A stretch of 64,000 bases of DNA. Source: Nostoc punctiforme NIES-2108 (GTDB taxonomy: Bacteria; Cyanobacteriota; Cyanobacteriia; Cyanobacteriales; Nostocaceae). Numbering within the stretch: the stretch's first letter is position 1; every line of letters starts with the position of its first letter. This document shows positions 9,605-19,408 of this stretch, piece after piece. The stretch covers positions 164,520 to 228,519 of the forward strand of contig LXQE01000096.1 in NCBI GenBank assembly GCA_003326195.1. The letters run 5' to 3'. A program made the translations under genes and the position numbers. Below the pieces are notes generated by a model. The model did not search any database. It was not told the origin of the DNA and saw only the letters and a list, made by a program, of their open reading frames with translations.

Positions 9605-9940
9605 TAATTCTCCTATTTTTAGTTAAAAAATTATGGAGTCTTCAGTACTTCTTATACCAATTATGAATTTGCTAAATCCAAAATATTTCTAAAATAAAGG
9701 CTTTAATAATCTTACCATCAAACTAACAGAAGATATTGCCTAAACCTTTACCTGAGAAGAGTTTCGGGCGTAAAATAGCAAACTAGTACAATAAGGCAAA
9801 AGGCACATCAGCGATAATACACGCTTTTCTGGTTTATCGAATAATATGTTTATTTGTGCCAAGCTGTACTAGCATACTATGTACTGAAGAACTCATCATT
9901 GTTCTCTTCTATTTATCTACTGATTTTCGCAAGGATTCTA

Positions 9941-10636
9941 TTAAGCGAAGGGGTTTTGTCCACTAGTAGGAAATGGCGAGGTTTGTCCACCAGTTGGAAA
10001 TGGCGAGGTTTGTCCATCAGTAGGAAATGGCGAGGTTTGTCCACCAGTTGGAAATGGCGAGGTTTGTCCACCAGTTGGAAATGGCGAGGTTTGTCCACCA
10101 CCCACTTCCTTGTCAAGCTTTGAGTTAACTAGCCTGTCAATAGTAGCCCTCAAAGTGAACCCGTCCGGTATTTCAGTTGTGCTAATACCATAGGTCTGGC
10201 TGCTACTACCAGTCAAAGGGTCGTAGCCACTACCTTGGTTTCCGCCGCCTGTGGATGGGCTACCACCAACTGTAGATGGGATACCGCCGCCTGTGGATGG
10301 GCTACCACCAACTGTAGATGGGTTTACACCGCCTGCAAAGATATTCCAGAAGTTGTCGCCAGCGAAAGGATTACCACCATAGGCTAAATCAGGCTGACTG
10401 CCACCAGCAGCAGCACCACCAAATGGGCTACCGCCACTTTCTCCATTACCAACACCACTAAATAGATTGGCGAGGTCTTTATCACTAAGAACTTCTGTCA
10501 AGCGACCAAAGGGTGATTGTCCGAGCGGATTGTTCCCACTAGTAGAGGAGTTACTGCTACTGCTATTACTCAAATCTTCTGCCATTAGGATTAATCCTCT
10601 TATTGTTTTGATGAAAATTTTGCTAGTTTGCAACAT
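9941..10636 (-). CDS. Low-complexity repeat protein (GGQTSPFPT units), related to the neighbouring 8231-9604 protein
   Basis: C-terminal (GGQTSPFPT)n; shared QSPFxxLxEVL and SSSQT motifs with neighbour. Confidence 0.7.
   Translation of the reverse strand: MLQTSKIFIKTIRGLILMAEDLSNSSSSNSSTSGNNPLGQSPFGRLTEVLSDKDLANLFSGVGNGESGGSPFGGAAAGGSQPDLAYGGNPFAGDNFWNIFAGGVNPSTVGGSPSTGGGIPSTVGGSPSTGGGNQGSGYDPLTGSSSQTYGISTTEIPDGFTLRATIDRLVNSKLDKEVGGGQTSPFPTGGQTSPFPTGGQTSPFPTDGQTSPFPTGGQTSPFPTSGQNPFA
9955..10095. repeat. 27-bp tandem repeat encoding GGQTSPFPT
   Basis: ggaaatggcgaggtttgtccaccagtt-type unit repeated about 5 times. Confidence 0.85.
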
Positions 10637-11118
10637 AAAATAGACAAAAATTAAGTGCGCTTTATAACTTTATTGTTGTCTTTTTGTTAGCAGAACTAGT
10701 TAGTAGTTATTAGATTATTTGGTTATCTTTGCTAAGTGGAGATAATCTATTTTTAATCACTGCTACTCACAATTACAATGTATATGATTTGATTTTTAAG
10801 GGCAATGAAAAATATTTTGATAAATATATCAAAATTGTAGATATTTTTAGACATTGATTTCAAAAATAAACTGATATCTTTATCTAATAAAATTAAATTT
10901 AGATTAAAGATTATATTGCAATGAACAATCTTTTGATAAATTTGCCAAATTTTTAGATATTTAATTAATTTGCGTTTAACCGGGGTTCTATTACTTTTAT
11001 CCGACGGAATACCGCAAAACTGATAACAATAAATAGTACGGTTTCTAGCACTCCGCCATACGTTGCATCATATTAGCACCACTACGAAGTGCAGCGAAAA
11101 AAGGTTCAGGTGCAGGGA

Positions 11119-13398
11119 TTACTTCAGATAAATCAGCAAATTCAATCCCGGAATTGTACGCGAAAGTGTCCACAAAACCAGTGTAATGTAAATTAAACCC
11201 AAACTCCATTGATACCAAGCAAGTGCAGAGATAATACCGGGTAAATGTTCGTCTCGCAGGCGAATGTCGTTAAATCCTAATTTAACTAGGTTGTTGAGGC
11301 TAAAATCATAGTAGTTAAGCCAGTTCCAACGGCGATCGCACAACAAGGGCATATATCGTTCACGAAACGTCTGATTCCTTGGTATCACTGGCAAACGTCC
11401 AATCAATAATCGTAACTGGCGAAATGTGCCGTCTTCTGTAAAGTAAGAAACGTTCATTAAGTCATGATAACGACCTTGTTGGTAAAGTCGGATTAATAAA
11501 GCCATTGGGACGGGGACAATAATTATCAAAAGACATCCCAATGTCAGCCAAGGTTGTTCAGCATTCCGAAAGATCGCTAGTAAGCTGAAGAATTCTAAAA
11601 CACTAAAACTGACTAATATCGAAATGGTTTCGTAGGATGTGGGAATAATTGGTACGGGATGCAGCCGACGATAGCGATCTACTAGCCAAAATAGTAAACC
11701 GAAATAAGCGATCGCTAATCCTCCCACACCAAAAACTAACCAAAAATTTGTCCCATAGCCACTCAACAATAACAATACACTCAACGCCAACCAACTCCAA
11801 GCTTGCAGCAACCACCCAACTATAGAAAGGGTTTCGCCAACAATTAAGCGATCGCTTAGTTGGGTATATTTTTCTAAATCAATGTCTGCTATGGTGAGTA
11901 ACTCACTACTGTTACGAAAGGATTTTACCAGACGACGCTGGGCGATCGCTTCAGCTTGAGTTGCAGAAAAACCCAGATTCATCAAATTTGCAACAGTTGC
12001 ACTATTAATATTTGTAGCCGTCAAACGATGCCCAAACTCGATTAATCGCAGTCGTTGTTTTGTGTATTCCAGTTCATTAGCATCGGCTACTTGCTGTTGC
12101 TGACGGAAATTTTGCCCCAAATTCCGCAAGATGTTTTGATTACCTTGCAATGTTGGGATGCAGAACATCTGACCAATCTCACCGGGATTACCTAAAATTT
12201 TCGCTTTGTTAGAGTTAAAAGTTAAACCGGGTACGCTTAAACAAGCCTCTTTCGCAAACCTCGCATCACTAAAATCTGCTTGGTTCAGAATATTCGCACC
12301 CTGCAAATTTACTAATTGGTTAAACTCCGCTTCTCGGAAGCTTACACCTTGCTCAAAAGTCGCTTCTGTTAAAAGGAGGAACTGATTAAAATCGGCTTTA
12401 GTAAACTGGGCTTGATTGGCAAAATCCACTTCCGAAAAATCAGCATTCCCTTGCCATTGGACACTACTGAATTTAGCCAACTGTTTAAAAATTGCTTGGT
12501 TAAAGTTGGCAGTTGTCTCAAAGATACTACCTTGAAAATCAGCGAGTTCCCGAAATTTAATTTTTTTAAAGTTAGCTTTTTCAAAAAATATACTGCCCTG
12601 AAAATTGCTTGGTTGCTGGAAGTTAGCACTGATGAAACTAACAGGACGAGCAAATCTGGTTTCAGTCCAGTTAGTGGGTTGGAGAAAAGTTGCACCTTGG
12701 GCATCCACAGACTGAAGAAAAAATGTATTGGAGAACTTCACTTCGCCGTTGAAGCGAGTTTGCACCAGGGTTAAGACACCACGAAAGACGGCGATTTCAC
12801 TGGCTGGGGTTGACTCTGTTCCCAGAAGCGATCGACAATCTTTGGAGTTAGGTAAAGCGATTGCCAGTGACTCTAGACAAACAAAGCGCAAACGTTCTAG
12901 TTTTTCTTGTTCGGTAGCGGTGAAAATGGGTGCAATGGCTTTTGCATACAGTAGTGTTCTTAAACCCAAATCGCTGCCGACAAAATCCCCCAGAATCAAA
13001 GCATAGCTGAGGTCTAAACCTAAAGGTTTTGTACCGAGTTCTTTTCGCAGCAGTTGGTAAAAAGCATCACGAAAGCTGGCGTTTTCTGGGCGTAAATCGA
13101 TCGCCATTTTTTGCAAATCTACGGTCAAATTTCCTTCGCGGAGTATTGGTGTGCGTAGTCGTTCTTGTAATAATTCTAGGGTTAAGGGTGTGCGTTCTGG
13201 TTGTGTTTGTGCTGCCGAAGCTGGTAGGGGGAGGAGGAGAAGTAAAACGCAAAGGAACGCTAAGGGAAGCGCAGAGGTACGCAGAGAAACTCCTTTGTGT
13301 ACCTTTGCGTTTAACCTCTGCGTGCCTACCCTGCGGGAAGGCGTTCGCGTAGCGTCTCGTAGAGAAGCGCCTATGCGTTTAAAAAATAAATTATGCAA
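11119..13398 (-). CDS. Pentapeptide-repeat membrane protein with N-terminal signal peptide (start uncertain)
   Basis: ATFLQPTNW..ANFQQPSNFQGSIFFEKANFKKIKF pentapeptide-type repeats; C-terminal TM segments; hydrophobic stretch ALPLAFLCVLLLLLPLPASAAQ. Confidence 0.82.
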   Translation of the reverse strand: MHNLFFKRIGASLRDATRTPSRRVGTQRLNAKVHKGVSLRTSALPLAFLCVLLLLLPLPASAAQTQPERTPLTLELLQERLRTPILREGNLTVDLQKMAIDLRPENASFRDAFYQLLRKELGTKPLGLDLSYALILGDFVGSDLGLRTLLYAKAIAPIFTATEQEKLERLRFVCLESLAIALPNSKDCRSLLGTESTPASEIAVFRGVLTLVQTRFNGEVKFSNTFFLQSVDAQGATFLQPTNWTETRFARPVSFISANFQQPSNFQGSIFFEKANFKKIKFRELADFQGSIFETTANFNQAIFKQLAKFSSVQWQGNADFSEVDFANQAQFTKADFNQFLLLTEATFEQGVSFREAEFNQLVNLQGANILNQADFSDARFAKEACLSVPGLTFNSNKAKILGNPGEIGQMFCIPTLQGNQNILRNLGQNFRQQQQVADANELEYTKQRLRLIEFGHRLTATNINSATVANLMNLGFSATQAEAIAQRRLVKSFRNSSELLTIADIDLEKYTQLSDRLIVGETLSIVGWLLQAWSWLALSVLLLLSGYGTNFWLVFGVGGLAIAYFGLLFWLVDRYRRLHPVPIIPTSYETISILVSFSVLEFFSLLAIFRNAEQPWLTLGCLLIIIVPVPMALLIRLYQQGRYHDLMNVSYFTEDGTFRQLRLLIGRLPVIPRNQTFRERYMPLLCDRRWNWLNYYDFSLNNLVKLGFNDIRLRDEHLPGIISALAWYQWSLGLIYITLVLWTLSRTIPGLNLLIYLK
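13250..13385. repeat. Interspersed repeat cluster (cgcaaagg/gcagagg and gcgttcgcgtagcgtctcgtagagaag types) overlapping the N-terminus of the pentapeptide gene
   Basis: aacgcaaagg...cctttgcgtt inverted arms; the same repeat words occur at 32520, 34990-35060 and 40765-40820. Confidence 0.75.
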
Positions 13399-13407
13399 AT
13401 TGTTCGA

Positions 13408-14415
13408 TCATTCGTCACTAATCAGCAGAACAATTTTACCTGCCACAGACCCACTTTCAATTAATTGGTGGGCTTTAGCTGCTTCTTTTAAGGGAAATTT
13501 GTGACTGACGTGGATTTTTAATTTGCCTTCATCGATCCAGGTGGCAGATTGTTCGAGAATTTCTGCATGATGGTGGAGACTATCCTGTAATCCTAGCAAT
13601 GCTGGTGCCAACATGAATTCTAAACCAATGCGGAGGTTGCGAGTTCTAGCAGTTTTCCAAACAGTATTGGCATCTGGTTCGAGAATTGTCACAACATCGC
13701 CATAGACTCGCACTGCGGGGAAGGTTTTGTGAAAGGTTTCGCCGCCTACGGTATCAAAAGCCAAGTCTACGCCTTCGCCGCCAGTCCAATCTAATACCGC
13801 TTGTACAAAGTCTGTTTGTTTGTAAAAAATTACATTATCGGCACCGAGTTCTTTGACGAAATTAGCTTTTTCCTCAGAACCCACTGTGGTGGAAACAGTA
13901 GCACCTTTGAGTTTCGCCAATTGAATTGCTACATGGCCAACACCACCAGCACCCGCATGAATCAAAACCCGATCTCCAGGTTCTAATCGTCCCCGTTCAT
14001 ATAACGCTTCCCAGGCGGTGATTAATACTAAAGGCGCTGCTGCTGCTTCGGCAAAGGAGATAGAGGCGGGTTTACGTGCCACAAACCGTTCATCCACAAC
14101 GGTATATTCAGCGTAATTTCCTTGGTGTGCGCCCAAGCCACCATAGCAAAAATATACTTCATCACCTGCGCGAAAACGCTGAACGCCAGCACCCACTGCT
14201 TCCACGATCCCTGCACCATCACATCCTAAAATTGTCGGCGTGCGATCGGGGTAGAAACTGCCTCGACTCCGAAGTTTAGTGTCAATGGGGTTAATGCCAG
14301 CCGCCACCAAACGTATTAAAAGTTCAGTATTCCCTACAGGAACAGCAGGGTTTGGCACATCCTGTACTTGCAGAACTTCGGGACTGCCAGCTGCTGTCAT
14401 CAAGACTGCTTTCAC
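13408..14415 (-). CDS. Zinc-type alcohol dehydrogenase / quinone oxidoreductase
   Basis: GDRVLIHAGAGGVGHVAIQLAK nucleotide-binding motif; MDR family N-terminus. Confidence 0.92.
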   Translation of the reverse strand: MKAVLMTAAGSPEVLQVQDVPNPAVPVGNTELLIRLVAAGINPIDTKLRSRGSFYPDRTPTILGCDGAGIVEAVGAGVQRFRAGDEVYFCYGGLGAHQGNYAEYTVVDERFVARKPASISFAEAAAAPLVLITAWEALYERGRLEPGDRVLIHAGAGGVGHVAIQLAKLKGATVSTTVGSEEKANFVKELGADNVIFYKQTDFVQAVLDWTGGEGVDLAFDTVGGETFHKTFPAVRVYGDVVTILEPDANTVWKTARTRNLRIGLEFMLAPALLGLQDSLHHHAEILEQSATWIDEGKLKIHVSHKFPLKEAAKAHQLIESGSVAGKIVLLISDE

Positions 14416-14758
14416 AACTCTTTCCTCCTGGCTTTAGATGCACGTTCTTATGCAACTTTAGCGTAAGAGGGTAGATACAGAGCTATGTTTGAGGGAAAAC
14501 TGCGATTTTTGGCGACAAGGCGCGATCGCCCTACATCTATATTCAACAAAAAACTGGCTACTGAAGCTTTGAAAATTATCGATTATCCCTTAATTACTGC
14601 TAAATTCAATACATAATCTTAGATTCAGTAATATTTGTTTATTTTTGACTCATAATTTAGCCATTTTGTAAAGTCCCTAAACTCCGACTTCACGATGGCG
14701 ACAGCCTGATGAACAGATCGAGTAAATTAAGATAAGTAAAGAAAACGCTTTGAACTAA

Positions 14759-15439
14759 ATGGCAGCTCTAAGCTTACAAGAAATTTCTACTCAGCTAGAA
14801 AGTCCGAATTTACGCGATCGCATGGTAGCCCTTGCTAATCTGCGTCACGTTGCGGCTGAGGATGCAGTCCCTTTGATTAAAAAGGTACTAGACGACGAAT
14901 CTTTGCAACTGCGATCAATGGCAATATTTGCTCTGGGAATCAAGCCAACGCCAGAATGTTATTCTATTTTGGTAAAAATTCTCGAAAATGACCCCGATTA
15001 TGGTATACGCGCTGATGCCGCCGGTGCTTTAGGATATTTGGGTGATGCCAGAGCCTTTGAGGTGCTTTCACGGGCATTTTATGAAGATACTGATTGGCTA
15101 GTACGTTTTAGTGCAGCCGTTTCTCTAGGTAATATTAAAGATCCTCGTGCCCGTCAAATTCTTCTTCAGGCATTGGATAGCAAAGAAGTTGTGTTGCAAC
15201 AAGCTGCAATCTCTGCACTGGGAGAAATTCAAGACATCGAGTCTGTAGATAAGATCCTGCGCTTTGCCGAATCAGATGATTGGTTAGTCAGGCAGCGTTT
15301 GGCAGAAGCCTTAGGAAATCTTCCTACTCCCAAGAGTGTCTCAGCTTTAAAATACCTGGAAAAAGACAATCATTTCAACGTTGCTGAGGCAGCCAGAATT
15401 GGCCTCAAGAAGCTTGAGGAAATAGGCAATCAAGCTTAA
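14759..15439 (+). CDS. HEAT-repeat protein (phycobilisome lyase/NblB-like family)
   Basis: Repeated HEAT units (DYGIRADAAGALGYLGDARAFEVL, DWLVRFSAAVSLGNIKD); adjacent to a CpcS/CpeS-type lyase gene. Confidence 0.82.
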   Translation: MAALSLQEISTQLESPNLRDRMVALANLRHVAAEDAVPLIKKVLDDESLQLRSMAIFALGIKPTPECYSILVKILENDPDYGIRADAAGALGYLGDARAFEVLSRAFYEDTDWLVRFSAAVSLGNIKDPRARQILLQALDSKEVVLQQAAISALGEIQDIESVDKILRFAESDDWLVRQRLAEALGNLPTPKSVSALKYLEKDNHFNVAEAARIGLKKLEEIGNQA

Positions 15440-15514
15440 TATTAAAGCCTCCTGTTACCTTTTAATAATAATTAAGTGGGAATTTTAGCATTTTGATGCA
15501 GGGTAATTTCATTC

Positions 15515-16081
15515 ATGAATATTGAAGAGTTTTTTCAGTTAAGTACTGGTAAATGGTTTTCTCATCGTACTAGTCAACATTTGGCTTTTAACCAATCGGA
15601 ACATAGCAAGTCAGATATCATCATTGAGGCACTGGCATTAGATCATCCAGAAGTTATCAAGCTGTGTCAAAGTTACAACATTAATCCTAGTTCTGCTTCC
15701 TGTGCTACCAAAATTACCTGGAACGGCACAATGGATAAGGATCAAGCAAAACACACTGGTTCAACTGTGTTGGTTTCGGTACCTGATGCGGATAATCCGG
15801 CCCAAGGCAGGTTACTCCGAGAAATAGTTGATGCCAATAAAACTCCAGTTCCCGGACGCTATAAATTTGACAGTGATGGTGCTTTAATCCTAACTACAGA
15901 GGATGAAACCATCTTTTCAGAGGAACGCCTGTGGTTTGCTAGCCCCAATTTGCGAATGCGGGTAAACGTCCTCAAAAGTTTTGGTGGATTTAGTATCACT
16001 TCCTTCACTTCTGAGATTCGTATGGGTGGCTTTCCCCCAGCCGAGAAGGCTTCTGAGGTGGCTAATTCAGTATCTAGTTAA
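15515..16081 (+). CDS. Phycobiliprotein lyase, CpcS/CpeS family
   Basis: [25 protein letters not shown]...[20 protein letters not shown]...FTSEIRMG typical of CpcS/CpeS family. Confidence 0.88.
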   Translation: MNIEEFFQLSTGKWFSHRTSQHLAFNQSEHSKSDIIIEALALDHPEVIKLCQSYNINPSSASCATKITWNGTMDKDQAKHTGSTVLVSVPDADNPAQGRLLREIVDANKTPVPGRYKFDSDGALILTTEDETIFSEERLWFASPNLRMRVNVLKSFGGFSITSFTSEIRMGGFPPAEKASEVANSVSS

Positions 16082-16105
16082 ATTCGATCGCAAAATAATT
16101 CCCCC

Positions 16106-16279
16106 CGTTTCTGGCTACGGTGTACACACAAGTCAAATTACCCCCCTTAATCCCCCCTTATAAAGGGGGGAAAAAAGAAATCCAGTTCCCTCCCCAATGC
16201 ATCGGGGAGGGTTAGGGTGGGGTAAAACCCTAGTTAATCAGCTATTTCAGACTTGTGTGTACACCGTAGCCGTTTCTGG
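16106..16279. mobile_element. MITE-like element with perfect 22-bp inverted arms and flanking CGTTTCTGG direct repeat
   Basis: ggctacggtgtacacacaagtc (16113-16134) and gacttgtgtgtacaccgtagcc (16250-16271); cgtttctgg at 16106-16114 and 16271-16279. Confidence 0.8.
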
Positions 16280-16323
16280 GGGGGAATTAAGTAGAGATGG
16301 GTTAGGGTTAGGGAAAGTTTTTG

Positions 16324-16827
16324 TTAAGCCTGTAATACCTTAAACCACTTATTCAAAACTGTGCTGATGGTTTTCTTAATCTGATGGTTACGACTCCATT
16401 TTTGGAATGCCATTTCATACTCTTCACCTTTAATTTGAAAAGTATTCCAGACATCAAGAGCTACAGGCAATCCGCAGAATAGTAAAATGTACAGCGACCA
16501 AGAAATTCCGCCACCAGTGATTAAATCAAGCAGTATAAAAAAGCCATTTAAAATGGCATATTTGCTTAGACGCTTCTGAAATCTTCTGATGCGATAAGCA
16601 TCAAAAGCTTTTCGTTGTTGGAGTTGCCCCTGTTGTGCTACCCAATCGCGTTCTGCTAATTTTAAAGACTCAGGTGAAATTTCTAACTCAGCAGCAATTT
16701 CTAATATATGCTCATAAGAAAATTCTGTGTCTTTATCATCTGCTTGACGAGCGATCGCTAAGTGCAGAATTTGTTGGACATCTTCTTGGCTATACGAGCG
16801 GATGCTTTGAGGTTCAAACGCCGTCAT
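16324..16827 (-). CDS. 2TM domain-containing protein
   Basis: C-terminal RRFQKRLSKYAILNGFFILLDLITGGGISWSLYILLFCGLPVALD, typical 2TM domain. Confidence 0.75.
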   Translation of the reverse strand: MTAFEPQSIRSYSQEDVQQILHLAIARQADDKDTEFSYEHILEIAAELEISPESLKLAERDWVAQQGQLQQRKAFDAYRIRRFQKRLSKYAILNGFFILLDLITGGGISWSLYILLFCGLPVALDVWNTFQIKGEEYEMAFQKWSRNHQIKKTISTVLNKWFKVLQA

Positions 16828-17022
16828 AATTCTTTCTCTTATATTACTTTTAATAGAAATTTGCTGCCCGATAGATTTTAAGCAGATACGCCAGTACTAT
16901 CTCTATTATTCTTAGATTAACAAATCTAGATGCTGTCCGGCATCGAAATGTATGGGATTTTTAACTTTGGGCATTGGGATTAGGGGAGAGGTAATAGGTG
17001 ACAGGTGATAGGGAATAATCTT

Positions 17023-17168
17023 TACCCTGTAACCTGTAACCTGTAACCTGTAACCTGTAACCTGTAACCTGTAACCTGTAACCTGTAACCTGTAACCTGT
17101 AACCTGTAACCTGTAACCTGTAACCTGTAACCTGTACCCTGTAACCTGTAACCTGTAACCTGTACCCT
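17023..17168. repeat. Heptanucleotide tandem repeat (TAACCTG)n, about 20 copies
   Basis: Directly visible; a few taccctg variants. Confidence 0.97.
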
Positions 17169-17286
17169 ATTCCCTATTCCCTTCCTCACTCTCCACCAAT
17201 ATAAAGACTCTCCAAACATCCAAGATATTATCAAATGCAGCAGAGCATAATAACGAAATAACAAGCATTAACAAGGATGTAAATCA

Positions 17287-18003
17287 ATGGTTGAAGAAAA
17301 TGGATCGATTCGTACCCTATCGGTTGATATTGGCGGTAGTGGCGTTAAGGCTATGGTTTTGGATATTACGGGGCATCCTGTAACCGAAAGAGCGCGTTTA
17401 GATACACCGCAACCTGCAACACCGGAGGTTGTAATTAATGCAATTGTAGTTTTAGCTGCCGCTCAAGGTGAATTTCATCGCGTTTCGGTCGGTTTTCCTG
17501 GTGTGGTGAGGTGTGGAGTCACGGAAACAGCGGTAAACTTACATCCAGATTGGATCGGATTTGATTTGGAAACAGCATTATTAAAACACTTAAACAAGCC
17601 TGTACGGGTGATTAATGATGCAGATATGCAGGGATTTGGTGCGATCGCAGGTAAGGGTGTCGAATTGGTGATTACTCTGGGTACGGGGTTTGGTTCGGCT
17701 TTATTTGTGGATGGTAAGCTGGTACCAAATATGGAAATGGGGCATCATCCGTTTCGCAAAGGAGAAACTTTTGAGCAGCAGTTAGGGCGTGCAGAGTTAG
17801 AAAAAATTGGTGAGAAAAGATGGAATAGGCGTTTAGAAAAAGCGATCGCATCCTTGCAACATCTGTTTAATTATGATTACCTTTACATTGGTGGGGGTGA
17901 AGCTGTGAAAGTGAATTTACAGCTACCGTTAAATGTCAAACTCATCCCCAATATCACTGGTTTATTAGGCGGTATTGCTTTGTGGCGAGATGATAAAAAG
18001 TAA
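17287..18003 (+). CDS. ROK-family kinase (polyphosphate glucokinase-like)
   Basis: LSVDIGGSGVKAMVLD, VGFPGVV, GTGFGSALFVDG motifs. Confidence 0.88.
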   Translation: MVEENGSIRTLSVDIGGSGVKAMVLDITGHPVTERARLDTPQPATPEVVINAIVVLAAAQGEFHRVSVGFPGVVRCGVTETAVNLHPDWIGFDLETALLKHLNKPVRVINDADMQGFGAIAGKGVELVITLGTGFGSALFVDGKLVPNMEMGHHPFRKGETFEQQLGRAELEKIGEKRWNRRLEKAIASLQHLFNYDYLYIGGGEAVKVNLQLPLNVKLIPNITGLLGGIALWRDDKK

Positions 18004-18786
18004 AAAGTTTTTCAAGATCCACAACTGAGAGTACTAAACGATATCTAAGGGCGGCCTACGCCTACACACTTTTTGAGTAAGGTGCATTCTTTCTCAAAGT
18101 TTCAAAATGATATAAAAATTAACACAGATTAGACAAGAGAATTGCACAAACATTATGTTCAGTGCCCCTGTGTAATTTTGTCATGTAGTATCTAAACTTT
18201 AACTCAAATTCCATACCGTGCAACAAGGTTGTGCGGTTTCATTCTTTTGATGTGAAAGTGTGCGCTTTTCGAGAATAGCTTGAAAGAGCGACATAAGTTG
18301 CAATACAGTTCAGAATGAGCAACAAAACCCTTATTGTAGAGACGCGATTTATCGCGTCTTCAAAAACCAATAATCCTTAACCCAAGCGTATTGACATAAG
18401 TTGTGATTGATAAAAAGTATTTCAAATTAAGAGCTTTTAATCAATAGTTAAAAAACTGCCTTGATGAATCCAGTAGTATTTTTACTGGCAGTATAAACAT
18501 GATAAAAGCAACATCAGTATCCCAAGCACGAGCTAAATATAACTAGGTAAATTTGTTTGATGGCATTCCCGCGATCGTATAGTATGTTATTGTCTAAACG
18601 ATTGATAACTTGATGGCTTGATTAATGATATTAATCTGATTAAATGGAATCGGGGGTGAGCAAATATGAACATAAAAATATTACCTGGAAAAATTAGTAC
18701 ATGACTTTTTTATTTGGTCAGTATGTACTATCCCGGACAGCAACTGTTGGTTAAAAGAAATATTGGTTGAAGTAAAATAAACGAAA

Positions 18787-19341
18787 ATGAATGAAATTGG
18801 CCTGATGATGACGGGCGTGTTAACAATAAGACAAGCATCTGGGACTAATTTGTCACAGCAGCAATTATTTCAGATGGAAAATTACGTAAACCAGTCAAAA
18901 CAGAGTCAGTTAGAGATAGCTGCTAAAGTTACGCCACCTGAATTTATGCAGACAGATGAGATTTCCCAAGCTTCTCTCTCAGCGCTGAAATTAGAAAAAG
19001 AACACATACTTCAGAAAATTAGCAAAAAGAATCTGGGACTAGTTTCTTCTAACTTAGGTAAGCCTAAGAAGTCTTTTCAGTCTGAAGGTAAAGTCCGTAC
19101 AAAGGCTACAGGAAGGTTCCAGAAGTTTAGTAGCCAACCTCTACCGACTCTTTATTTTGGTAGTTCTGGTATTGCTGTCAGAGCCTTACAACAGTTATTA
19201 GTGACTAACGGTTATGCTGTGAGAGTAGATGGGATTTTTGGCGCACTAACAGAGACTGCTGTCAAAGCCTTTCAAAACCAGCAAAATTTAGGTGTAGATG
19301 GAGTAGTTGGTCAACGAACTTGGAGTGCGTTGACAATTTAG
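18787..19341 (+). CDS. Peptidoglycan-binding domain protein
   Basis: C-terminal GSSGIAVRALQQLLVTNGYAVRVDGIFGALTETAVKAFQNQQNLGVDGVVGQRTWSAL. Confidence 0.9.
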   Translation: MNEIGLMMTGVLTIRQASGTNLSQQQLFQMENYVNQSKQSQLEIAAKVTPPEFMQTDEISQASLSALKLEKEHILQKISKKNLGLVSSNLGKPKKSFQSEGKVRTKATGRFQKFSSQPLPTLYFGSSGIAVRALQQLLVTNGYAVRVDGIFGALTETAVKAFQNQQNLGVDGVVGQRTWSALTI

Positions 19342-19408
19342 TTATTTGTTTATTGTCCTTAGTCATTTGTCTTTAGTCTTTAGCTAATGACAAATGACAA
19401 ATGACAAA

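Noticed and set aside
17022-17264. 80-aa ORF rich in YRLQVTG
   Set aside because: Translation of the heptanucleotide array; no upstream coding context.
19345-19405. agtcatttgtc.../gacaaatgacaaatgac hairpin between the PG-binding protein and sucrose synthase genes
   Set aside because: Convergent gene ends; best explained as a bidirectional terminator or common repeat.
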